DNA from: Verrucomicrobiota bacterium
GTDB taxonomy: Bacteria > Verrucomicrobiota > Verrucomicrobiia > Limisphaerales > J093
DNA length: 33,337 nucleotides
Assembly: GCA_029556615.1 (NCBI GenBank)
Contig: JAKQDD010000243.1
Span: 1 to 33,337 of the forward strand
Direction of reading: 5' to 3'
Shown here: piece after piece, positions 1-7,193 of the stretch
How positions within the stretch are numbered: the stretch's first letter is position 1
How the letters are laid out: each line of letters starts with the position of its first letter
Program-made: the position numbers and the translations under genes
The notes under the pieces: generated by a model
Seen by the model: only the letters and a program-made list of their open reading frames with translations
What the model was told of the DNA's origin: nothing
Databases searched by the model: none

Positions 1-3
1 AGC

Positions 4-146
4 GAGCAACGCCGTCTGGTGGCAAAAGAACGGCCGCCCAAGGGGTTGCGCCGAAAACGGCCTGGGGCTTCGTTGCTCCGTCGGTCGAGTATCGCCAGGG
101 ATACACTCCCTCCTCGCGCCTCGTCCCAGGCCGTTTTGGGCGCAAC
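4..146. repeat. large imperfect inverted repeat, possible interspersed repeat element
   Basis: Positions 45-66 and 125-146 are reverse complements over 22 bases with a single mismatch (53 against 138), enclosing a 58-base loop. Inside the loop, 89-93 (GTATC) pairs with 100-104 (GATAC). A further 8-base pair joins 4-11 (GAGCAACG) with 71-78 (CGTTGCTC). No coding region is convincing here. The element lies downstream of sdhB, so the transcript of the minus-strand sdh operon would run into it and it could act as a transcription end or RNA stabiliser, although no T-tract is visible. Nested dyads of this size are typical of interspersed repeats or small non-autonomous elements, but only one copy is visible in the window. 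Confidence 0.5.
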
Positions 147-234
147 GAATGTCCACCCATTTGAGGGACACCACACTCGCGACGCCCCTACCCGAAGCGT
201 TCCCCGTTGGCTTCTCAGCCGACGCCCGCCGCCG

Positions 235-981
235 CTACTCCCCTTTGAGCATCGCCAGGCCATACTCGCGGTTGAGCCGCGCGATGCACTCGAGGCTGAT
301 CTCCTTGGGACAGACCGCGGCACAGGCGCCCGTCACAGTGCACCCCCCGAACCCGGCCTCGTCCATCGCCTGAACCATCGCCAGCGCCCGGCGATCCCGC
401 TCGACCCGTCCCTGCGGCAGCAGCGCCAGATGGCTGACCTTGGCCCCGACAAACAGCATCGCTGAAGCGTTCTTGCACGCCGCCACGCAGGCGCCGCAGC
501 CAATGCACACCGCGGCGTCCATCGCCCGGTCCGCCGCCGCCTTCGCAATCGGCATCGCATTCCCGTCCGGCGCGCCCCCCGTGTTCACCGACACAAAGCC
601 GCCCGCCTGCATGATCCGGTCCAAGGCGCCCCGGTCAACGATGAGATCCTTGATCACCGGAAACGCCTGGGCCCGCCACGGCTCGAGCACCACCGTCTCC
701 CCGTCCCGGAAATGCCGGAGATGCAGCTGGCACACCGTCGTTCCCCGATGCCCGCCGTGCGGAGATCCGTTGATCACCAGCGCACAACACCCGCAAACAC
801 CCTCCCGACAATCCGAATCAAAGGCGATCGGATCCCGCCCCTCGAGCGTCAGCCGGTCGTTCACCACGTCCAGCATCTCCAGAAACGACATGCCGTCACT
901 CAACCCCGTCGCCTCGATCGTCTCCCAGGTGGGGGCGGACGCGGCGTCCTTCTGCCGGCAGACCTTCAGCGTCAGTCTCAT
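235..981 (-). CDS. sdhB: succinate dehydrogenase/fumarate reductase iron-sulfur subunit
   Basis: This 248-residue protein is the electron-transfer subunit of complex II, carrying electrons from the SdhA flavin to the membrane quinone site. The N-terminal plant-type ferredoxin domain has the [2Fe-2S] cysteines C58, C63, C66 and C84, in the segment DCREGVCGCC and at TTVCQLH. The C-terminal domain has CIGCGACVAACK (C159, C162, C165, C169) and CTVTGACAAVCP (C214, C220, C224) for the [4Fe-4S] and [3Fe-4S] clusters. The ATG at 981 starts 4 bases after the sdhA stop. The frame stays open upstream to 1206, but that extension lies inside sdhA and has no ferredoxin character. It is the last gene of the sdhC-sdhA-sdhB operon. 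No Shine-Dalgarno sequence is obvious, so translation is probably coupled to sdhA. Confidence 0.95.
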   Translation of the reverse strand: MRLTLKVCRQKDAASAPTWETIEATGLSDGMSFLEMLDVVNDRLTLEGRDPIAFDSDCREGVCGCCALVINGSPHGGHRGTTVCQLHLRHFRDGETVVLEPWRAQAFPVIKDLIVDRGALDRIMQAGGFVSVNTGGAPDGNAMPIAKAAADRAMDAAVCIGCGACVAACKNASAMLFVGAKVSHLALLPQGRVERDRRALAMVQAMDEAGFGGCTVTGACAAVCPKEISLECIARLNREYGLAMLKGE

Positions 982-985
982 CGCG

Positions 986-2902
986 TCACTTGTAACTGCG
1001 GGCCGACAGCGCGATCTCCCGATACTCGAGCGGCTCGCGATGAAGCTCCGGTTCCTGCCCCTCCCCCCGATGCTCCCACGCCGCCACATAGGCGAATCGC
1101 CCGTCGTCCCGACGCGCCTCCCCATCCTCAGTCTGAAATTCCGTCCGAAAATGACCGCCGCAGGATTCACCGCGATGCAGCGCATCCCGGCACAGCAACT
1201 CGGCAAACTCGAGGAAATCCGCTACGCGCCCCGCATGTTCGAGCGTCTGGTTCAGTTCCCGCGGTACGCCGTTCACCCGCACATTGCCCCAGAACTCCTC
1301 CCGCATCGCCGGGATCCGCGCCAGTGCCGCCCGCAAGCCCGCCTCGTCGCGCGCCATCCCGCAGCGCTCCCACATCAGCCGCCCCAGCTCCCGGTGAAAC
1401 GACGTCACCGTCCGCCGCCCCCGGATCGCCAGCAGCCGGCCCAACCGGCCCGCAACCTCCTCCTCGGCCCGCCGGAACTCGGGGTGGTCCGCCGGCGGCC
1501 GGGGCGACGCTTGGGAGGCGAAGTAATGGCCGATCGTGCACGGCAGGATAAAATAGCCGTCCGCCAACCCCTGCATCAGACCGCTCGCACCCAGGCGGTT
1601 CGCCCCGTGATCCGAGAAGTTCGCCTCGCCAAGGACAAACAAGCCCGGCAGCGTGCTCATCAGGTTGTAGTCCACCCAGAGGCCCCCCATCGTGTAGTGA
1701 ACCGCAGGATAAATCCGCATCGGCGCCCGGTAGGCATCCTCCCCCGTGATCCGCTCGTACATCGCAAACAGATTGCCGTACCGCTCGCGGATCTTCTCCA
1801 CCCCCAGCCGCCGGAGTGCCTCCGCGAAGTCGAGATAAACCCCCAGCCCGCCCGGCCCCACCCCGCGGCCCTCGTCGCACACCTCCTTCGCCGCGCGCGA
1901 CGCAATGTCCCGCGGCGCCAGATTCCCGTAGCTCGGGTACTTCCGCTCGAGGTAGTAGTCCCGGTCCGCCTCCGCAATCGTGCCCGGATCCCGACCGCAA
2001 TCCTCCCGACGCTGCGGAACCCACACCCGTCCATCGTTGCGCAGCGACTCCGACATCAGCGTCAGTTTCGATTGGTGCTCGCCGCTCACCGGAATGCACG
2101 TCGGATGAATCTGCGTGAAGCACGGATTCGCAAACGCCGCCCCCCGCTTGTGTGCGCGCCACGTGGCGGTCACGTTGGCGCCAAAGGAGTTCGTCGACAG
2201 GAAGAACACGTTCCCGTATCCCCCCGTCGCCAACACCACCGCGTCCGCCGCATGCGCCGAAATCCGGCCGGACACCAGGTCCCGCACCACAATCCCCTTC
2301 GCGTGCCCTCCCACCACCACCACGTCCAACATCTCGGTGCGCGGATACATCCGCACCCCGCCCGCGGCAACCTGCCGGCAAAGGGCCTGATACGCCCCCA
2401 GCAGCAACTGCTGACCCGTCTGGCCCCGCGCATAAAAGGTCCTTGACACCTGTGCCCCGCCAAACGACCGATTCTCCAACAAACCCCCGTAGTCCCGGGC
2501 AAACGGCACCCCCTGCGCCACACACTGATCAATGATCGCCCCGCTCACCTGCGCCAAGCGATAGACGTTCGCCTCGCGCGCCCGGAAGTCGCCCCCGCGC
2601 ACCGTGTCCCGGAACAGCCGCTCGATACTGTCGCCGTCGTTCCGGTAGTTCTTCGCCGCGTTGATCCCGCCCTGGGCGGCAATGCTGTGCGCCCGCCGCG
2701 GACTGTCCTGGTAACAGAAACAACTCACCCCATACCCAAGCTCGGCCAGCGTCGCCGCCGCCGATGCCCCAGCCAGCCCCGTCCCCACCACCAAGACCTC
2801 GTACTTCCGGCGGTTCGACGGGCTCACCAACCGCACCGCCAACTTGTGCTGATCCCACTTCTGGGCGATCGGACCGGGAGGGATTTGGGCGTCCAATCGC
2901 AC
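986..2902 (-). CDS. sdhA: succinate dehydrogenase/fumarate reductase flavoprotein subunit
   Basis: This 638-residue catalytic subunit oxidises succinate to fumarate (or the reverse) on a covalently bound FAD. The dinucleotide-binding motif VVGTGLAGASAA is at about 38-49. H72 in AHSIAAQGG is the expected covalent flavin attachment site. Substrate-site residues include the HPT at 266-268, R331 in APRDIASRA and H402 in PAVHYTMGG, and GEANFSDHGANRLGASG at 425-441 is the FAD-binding signature. The length and the GINAAKNYRNDGDS segment resemble the Bacteroidetes/Bacillus-type enzyme rather than the E. coli type. The start is a GTG at 2902, one base after the sdhC stop. A strong AAAGGAGG lies inside the end of sdhC with an unusually long spacer of about 12 bases. 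The direction of the reaction in the cell cannot be read from the sequence. Confidence 0.96.
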   Translation of the reverse strand: MRLDAQIPPGPIAQKWDQHKLAVRLVSPSNRRKYEVLVVGTGLAGASAAATLAELGYGVSCFCYQDSPRRAHSIAAQGGINAAKNYRNDGDSIERLFRDTVRGGDFRAREANVYRLAQVSGAIIDQCVAQGVPFARDYGGLLENRSFGGAQVSRTFYARGQTGQQLLLGAYQALCRQVAAGGVRMYPRTEMLDVVVVGGHAKGIVVRDLVSGRISAHAADAVVLATGGYGNVFFLSTNSFGANVTATWRAHKRGAAFANPCFTQIHPTCIPVSGEHQSKLTLMSESLRNDGRVWVPQRREDCGRDPGTIAEADRDYYLERKYPSYGNLAPRDIASRAAKEVCDEGRGVGPGGLGVYLDFAEALRRLGVEKIRERYGNLFAMYERITGEDAYRAPMRIYPAVHYTMGGLWVDYNLMSTLPGLFVLGEANFSDHGANRLGASGLMQGLADGYFILPCTIGHYFASQASPRPPADHPEFRRAEEEVAGRLGRLLAIRGRRTVTSFHRELGRLMWERCGMARDEAGLRAALARIPAMREEFWGNVRVNGVPRELNQTLEHAGRVADFLEFAELLCRDALHRGESCGGHFRTEFQTEDGEARRDDGRFAYVAAWEHRGEGQEPELHREPLEYREIALSARSYK

Positions 2903-2903
2903 G

Positions 2904-3623
2904 CTACTTCAGCGCCTCCTTTCCGAAACCCAATGCCACCGCCACCGGCACCGCCACGAAACCCAGGAACAACATCAGCGCATACCCGTTCGACAGGAGA
3001 CGGATCGCCACCGCCCAGGCCCGGTTCTTGCAGCCCAGCGATTGAAACGCCGCGCCAATCCCGTGGCTCAAGTGCCAGCAAAGCAACCCCACGGAGGCCA
3101 CGTAGAACACCGCCACCACCGGACGGCTGAACCCGGCAATCACCATCCGATAGACGTCCGGTGTGCCCCGGCCGTCGGGCAGCGTGTGCGTCCAAACCCC
3201 AAAATCCAATCCGGTCAGGTTCACTCCTGGCGCCTTCACCGTGAAGTGCAACAGGTGGTACACCACAAACAGCCCCGCCACGCCCCCGCTCCACATCATC
3301 GTCCGCGACGCATAGGTCACCGCCGGCGATTCGAACGACCGGGCATACGCCACCGGCCGCGCCGCCCGGTTCTCGAGCGTTAGCGCCACACACGCCCAAA
3401 GATGCATCACCACCAGCCCAATCAAAACCAACCGGATCGCCCAAAGTAATTCAAGTGGGTTCCGCAAACTGTGCGCATACGCATTCAACACCTCCGGACC
3501 CAGCAAGACTTGGAGATTCCCCAACATGTGCACCGTCACAAACACCAACAACCCCGCGCCGCTGGCCGCCATCACGTACTTCCGGCCGGGCGAAGACGCC
3601 AACAAGCGCGACAACAGCTTCAT
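2904..3623 (-). CDS. sdhC: succinate dehydrogenase cytochrome b subunit, single-chain di-haem type
   Basis: This 239-residue integral membrane protein anchors SdhAB and passes electrons to quinone. Five hydrophobic helices are visible at about 16-37, 57-82, 108-128, 166-187 and 206-232, as in the single-subunit (type B) anchors of Bacillus and Wolinella. Candidate haem-b ligands are H32 (TVHMLGN), H74 (VVMHLWA), H123/H126 (VVYHLLHF) and H184/H187 (CWHLSHG). No separate SdhD is present, consistent with type B. The ATG at 3623 is preceded by GGAGA with a 6-base spacer, which favours it over the upstream in-frame codon at 3662. It is the first gene of the operon and faces a divergent gene at 3840. 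Confidence 0.93.
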   Translation of the reverse strand: MKLLSRLLASSPGRKYVMAASGAGLLVFVTVHMLGNLQVLLGPEVLNAYAHSLRNPLELLWAIRLVLIGLVVMHLWACVALTLENRAARPVAYARSFESPAVTYASRTMMWSGGVAGLFVVYHLLHFTVKAPGVNLTGLDFGVWTHTLPDGRGTPDVYRMVIAGFSRPVVAVFYVASVGLLCWHLSHGIGAAFQSLGCKNRAWAVAIRLLSNGYALMLFLGFVAVPVAVALGFGKEALK

Positions 3624-3839
3624 CGCCGTTCTCCAGCGGCGGCGCCCCCCACAACGCTCCACCCCGCCCTCACGGCACCCTCGTCCCCATCGCTGTTCGA
3701 TCTAATGATTCCCATTCGGCAAATGTTAGCCCCCATCTAAGTACCCCCGCACCGTGACCGTCAACCTCAATCAGCCCGGAATCGCTTGTATTCCGCTCCA
3801 GAATGATGCATCGTCCCCCGGCATTCAACCACTTCAACA
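3624..3839. promoter_or_regulatory. divergent intergenic region between sdhC and the 3840 gene
   Basis: This 216-base spacer must hold the start signals of the sdh operon (minus) and of the gene at 3840 (plus). Around 3695-3745 the composition is clearly more AT-rich than the flanking coding DNA. The hexamer ATCTAA (TTAGAT on the sdh strand) occurs at 3700-3705 and again at 3735-3740. No convincing -35/-10 pair could be fixed by eye, so the promoter assignment rests on gene layout alone. Confidence 0.35.
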
Positions 3840-4496
3840 ATGAGCGACAATTCAGTAGCTAAGAAGGGTCATGGCTGTTTCTTCTACGGCTGCCTCACCC
3901 TGGCCGTCGTGGTTGTGGTCGGTCTCCTGGCGGTCTTCCTGATCACCCGGAGCATGATCAACCGGATGGTCGAGAAATACACCGAACCGACGCCGATGAC
4001 GCTGCCGACGCTCGAGCTCTCGGCCGCGGAAATCGCCGATGCCCAGCAGCGCTGGAAGACCTTCCAGGAGGGACTCACCAACCAATCCGCCAAACCCCTC
4101 GAGCTCACCGAGAAAGACATCAACGCCCTCATCCTCAACAACCCGGATCTCGCGGAGCTCAAGAACAAGGTCTACGTCTCGATCGCAGGAGATCAACTCA
4201 ACGGACAGGTCAGCATCCCGCTCGACAACTTCCCGATCGGCAAGGTCAAGGGCCGGTTCCTCAACGGCAAAGCCGGCATCAAGGTGTCGCTCGATAACGG
4301 CATCCTCCTCGTCACCCTCCAGTCGCTCGAAGTCAAGGGAGAACCCGTCCCCGATCAGATCATGGCCGGCATCCGGCAGCAGAACCTCGCCCAGGAAGCC
4401 TACAAGGATGTCCAGAAGGCGGAAGCCCTCCGCCGCCTCGAGAGCATCCGCGTCAGCGACGACCGCCTCGTCATCGTGCCGCGCACCGACCCTTAG
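3840..4496 (+). CDS. membrane-anchored protein of unknown function
   Basis: I do not recognise this 218-residue protein. It has a short cytoplasmic start containing GHGCFFYGC, then one strongly hydrophobic helix at about 14-36 rich in valine and leucine. The rest is a soluble part of about 180 residues that alternates charged and hydrophobic residues. The stretch LELTEKDINALILNNPDL followed by beta-rich segments resembles small lipid- or membrane-associated alpha/beta proteins found in Verrucomicrobiota and Planctomycetota genomes, but no catalytic motif is visible. The soluble part probably lies outside the cytoplasm, judged from the position of the helix. The gene stands alone, diverges from sdhC and ends 13 bases before the converging end of dgt. 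No clear Shine-Dalgarno precedes the ATG. The frame, the start and a compositionally normal sequence support a real gene. Confidence 0.8.
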   Translation: MSDNSVAKKGHGCFFYGCLTLAVVVVVGLLAVFLITRSMINRMVEKYTEPTPMTLPTLELSAAEIADAQQRWKTFQEGLTNQSAKPLELTEKDINALILNNPDLAELKNKVYVSIAGDQLNGQVSIPLDNFPIGKVKGRFLNGKAGIKVSLDNGILLVTLQSLEVKGEPVPDQIMAGIRQQNLAQEAYKDVQKAEALRRLESIRVSDDRLVIVPRTDP

Positions 4497-4509
4497 TGGT
4501 CCAATGGGA

Positions 4510-5679
4510 TCACTTAGCGGGGCGCCGGCGCACGAGCCGGGCGTGTTCGCCCAGCGCGTAGCGGTCCGTCATCCCTGCCAGATAGTCGCACACGGCTCGC
4601 CATCGGCCGTCTGCCGCCATGCGGCGCTGGGCCTGCTCCCCCATGTCCTGCGGGTGCGCCAGAAAATGCCGGAACAACTCCTCGAGCATCCGGACGGCGC
4701 GATCGTTCGGCACGTGGACGGCCTTGCTGTAGTAGAGATTCCGGTAGAGATAGTCCCGCAGTTCGCGATTCAGGACGCGCTGGGCCCGGCTGTAGTTCAC
4801 CAGCGGCCGGGGATGGCGGCGCACCGCGTCAGCCGACTCCGGCCGGCGCTCGAGCAACCGGGTCTCGGTGTGCTCGACCACATCATGCACCTGTTGGTCG
4901 ATCAGACAGCGGATGATGAAGTACCGCCGGCACTCGTCCGGAAGCCGCCCGTGCGCGCGACGCACGGTGTCCGCAGCTCTCCGCCAGACGCGCACCTCCC
5001 GTCGCAGCACCCGCTCGGAGAGGAGCCCCGCATCGAGCCCGTCGTCCAAATCGTGGCTCGAATAGGCGATCTCGTCCGCGAGATTCGCCACCTGCGCCTC
5101 AAGCGAGGCGCTGCGGGCCGTGAACTCGAGCCCCTGCCCTGGATGGTCGAAGCCGGTCATGTGCTTGGCCAGTCCCTCCCGGACCTCCCACGTCAGGTTC
5201 AAGCCTGCGAACGCGGGGTACTTCTGCTCGAGTTGCTCCACCACGCGAAGGCTCTGGCGGTTGTGCTCGAACCCGCCGTGCCGGCGCATCAGCCGGTTCA
5301 GCACGTGCTCGCCGCTGTGGCCGAAGGGCGAATGCCCCAGGTCATGGGCCAGCGCAATCGCCTCCGCCAGGTCCTCGTTCAACCGCAGCGCCCGCGCCAG
5401 GTTGCGCGCAATCGCCGCCACCTCCATCGTGTGGGTCAACCGGGTCCGAAGATGATCGCCCGTTCCGTTGAGGAAGACCTGCGTCTTGTATTCGAGCCGG
5501 CGGAAGGCCCTCGAGTGGATGATCCGATCCCGGTCGCGCTGGTAGTGGGTGCGCCAGTCCGGAGGCGGCTCCGCCCAGACGCGGCCCCGGGTGTCCGCGC
5601 TCCGCTGGGCCCAGGGGGCCAGGGTTTCACGTTCGCGGCGCTCGAGTTCTTCGCGGGTGCAGGGCATGGGCAATGACAT
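4510..5679 (-). CDS. dgt: deoxyguanosinetriphosphate triphosphohydrolase-like HD protein
   Basis: This 389-residue HD-superfamily enzyme would hydrolyse dGTP (or other dNTPs) to the nucleoside and triphosphate. The metal-binding residues are all visible: H83 in LTHTMEVAAI, H112-D113 in ALAHDLGHSPFGH and D202 in LADEIAYSSHDLDDG. The N-terminal part with RDRDRIIHSRAFRRLEYKTQVF is typical of the Dgt family. The length fits the shorter, non-enterobacterial dGTPase-like branch, whose members are often active on several dNTPs, so substrate specificity is open. The ATG at 5679 lies 12 bases downstream of the ispH stop, so the two genes probably share a transcript. A second in-frame ATG four codons on (5667) is possible, and neither has a clear ribosome-binding site. 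Confidence 0.93.
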   Translation of the reverse strand: MSLPMPCTREELERRERETLAPWAQRSADTRGRVWAEPPPDWRTHYQRDRDRIIHSRAFRRLEYKTQVFLNGTGDHLRTRLTHTMEVAAIARNLARALRLNEDLAEAIALAHDLGHSPFGHSGEHVLNRLMRRHGGFEHNRQSLRVVEQLEQKYPAFAGLNLTWEVREGLAKHMTGFDHPGQGLEFTARSASLEAQVANLADEIAYSSHDLDDGLDAGLLSERVLRREVRVWRRAADTVRRAHGRLPDECRRYFIIRCLIDQQVHDVVEHTETRLLERRPESADAVRRHPRPLVNYSRAQRVLNRELRDYLYRNLYYSKAVHVPNDRAVRMLEELFRHFLAHPQDMGEQAQRRMAADGRWRAVCDYLAGMTDRYALGEHARLVRRRPAK

Positions 5680-5691
5680 CAGGGAATCGGC

Positions 5692-6912
5692 TCACACCTC
5701 GAGCCGTTCCTGCACCGCCACCCCCCGCAGCTCGAGCAGCCGGCGGATGGCCTCCTCGATCAGGTTGTTCGGACACGAAGCCCCGGCCGTGATCCCGACC
5801 TTGACGTCGCCGGCGGGCAGCCAGCCGGTGCTCTCGATTTCCTTCTGCAGATGCTGGTTGTAGTGCACGATCAAATCGCCCGACACCATCTTCGCGGCGT
5901 TCTTGATGAAGTAGGTCGGCAGCACCGACTCCCCCATCTCCGCCAGATGCGATGTGTTCGAGGAGTTGTAGCCCCCGATCACCAGCAGCAGGTCCGGCGG
6001 ATCCTCGAGGAGTCGCTGAAGCGCTTCCTGCCGGTCCTGCGTCGCCCCGCAAATCGTGTCGAAGAACCGAAAGTGCCGGACGAGATGCTCCGTTCCATAC
6101 CGCCGCTCCATCGCCGCCCGAATGCGGCGTTGCACCTCCTCGGTCTCCCCCCGCAACATGGTCGTCTGGTTCGCCACCCCCACCGCCCGCAAATGCAGGT
6201 CCGGGTCGAACCCCGCCGAGTACGCCCCCCGGAACTTCCGCAGGAACGCTTTCTTGTCCCCCCCCTCGACGATGTACTGGCAGACGTAGTCCGTCTCCGC
6301 CAGGTCGAACACCACCAGGTAATGCCCGCTCCCGTACGCGGTCGCCTGCGACGTGGTCGCCTTCGTCTCCTCATGGCGCGCCTTGCCGTGGATGATGCTG
6401 GTGACGTTCTCCTGGGAATACTGGCGCACCCGCTTCCAAACGCTCATCACGTCGCCGCAGGTTGTGTCCACCAGAATGCACCCCTTCTCCTCGAGCCGGC
6501 GCCGCGTGGTCACCTCGGTCCCAAACGCCGGGATGATCACAACGTCCTCGGCCGCAATCGCCGCAAGCTCCCCCTCCTCGGGCCGCGGCGCGATGCTCAC
6601 AATCCCCAGCCCGCGAATCTGGTCGTTCACCTCCGGGTTGTGGATGATCTCCCCCAACAGGAAGATCCTCCGCGGCGGCGGAAACACCCTCCGCGCCGCA
6701 TAGGCCAGGTCGATCGCCCGCTCGACGCCGTAGCAAAAGCCGAACTCCTTCGCCAGCCGGATCGTCAGCCCCTGAACCGCCAACACCCCGCCCTGCGCCC
6801 GAATCCGCTCGACCATGCTGCTGCGGTAATGGGCGACCACCTGGGCCTGAACCGTCCCCATCACATCCGGACGGCGCAGGTTCAGGTTCGGCGACGCACC
6901 AGACCTCGTCAT
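5692..6912 (-). CDS. ispH: 4-hydroxy-3-methylbut-2-enyl diphosphate reductase, long plant/cyanobacterial type
   Basis: This 406-residue enzyme performs the last step of the MEP pathway, reducing HMBPP to IPP and DMAPP with a [4Fe-4S] cluster. The three cluster cysteines are C60 (FGFCYGVERAID), C152 (VDTTCGDVMSVW) and C288 (FDTICGATQDRQ). The substrate-binding histidines are H91 (EIIHNPEV) and H175 (SIIHGKARHEET), the latter next to the proton-relay glutamates. GGYNSSNTSHLAE and AGASCPNNLIEEAI match the third lobe. At about 400 residues it belongs to the long branch shared by plants, cyanobacteria and several other phyla rather than the 310-residue E. coli form. The ATG at 6912 was chosen because residues encoded upstream (to 7179) are proline/arginine-rich and unlike the family. 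It is followed at 12 bases by dgt. Confidence 0.95.
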   Translation of the reverse strand: MTRSGASPNLNLRRPDVMGTVQAQVVAHYRSSMVERIRAQGGVLAVQGLTIRLAKEFGFCYGVERAIDLAYAARRVFPPPRRIFLLGEIIHNPEVNDQIRGLGIVSIAPRPEEGELAAIAAEDVVIIPAFGTEVTTRRRLEEKGCILVDTTCGDVMSVWKRVRQYSQENVTSIIHGKARHEETKATTSQATAYGSGHYLVVFDLAETDYVCQYIVEGGDKKAFLRKFRGAYSAGFDPDLHLRAVGVANQTTMLRGETEEVQRRIRAAMERRYGTEHLVRHFRFFDTICGATQDRQEALQRLLEDPPDLLLVIGGYNSSNTSHLAEMGESVLPTYFIKNAAKMVSGDLIVHYNQHLQKEIESTGWLPAGDVKVGITAGASCPNNLIEEAIRRLLELRGVAVQERLEV

Positions 6913-7193
6913 GTGAGGGCACTCTAGCACGTCCCTGGCACCGGTCGAGCCGAAAGCCCGCACTCCGCCTTCTCTTGCCGCCTTCATTTCCCTTGAGCGT
7001 GCTGCCCTGCAGAGGCAAGATGCCGGCGTTTCGCGAGCCGGTTCGTCGAGGGCGAGAGGGTGGCTCGGCTCCGGTGGCCGACCCCGGGGTCGGTGGCGCC
7101 GCGGAAAGAACCACGTCGCGCCAACTGAGACGATGGGCCCCCGCGACAGCCCGGACACCGAACCAGGCTCCGGACACACGCGAAGTCACTTTT
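6913..7193. promoter_or_regulatory. divergent intergenic region containing a perfect 16-base palindrome
   Basis: This 281-base region separates ispH (minus) from the secreted-protein gene at 7194 (plus), so it should hold both promoters. Its most striking element is a perfect palindrome, CCGACCCCGGGGTCGG, at 7078-7093. This could be a regulator-binding site or the core of a hairpin. No reliable -35/-10 pair was found on either strand. Confidence 0.35.

Noticed and set aside
981..1206. Upstream extension of sdhB to 1206
   Set aside because: It would lie wholly inside the sdhA coding region, while the ferredoxin domain begins at 981 right after the sdhA stop.
440..2446. Long open frame opposite sdhA and sdhB
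   Set aside because: It is the shadow of the flavoprotein and iron-sulfur genes, without recognisable domains.
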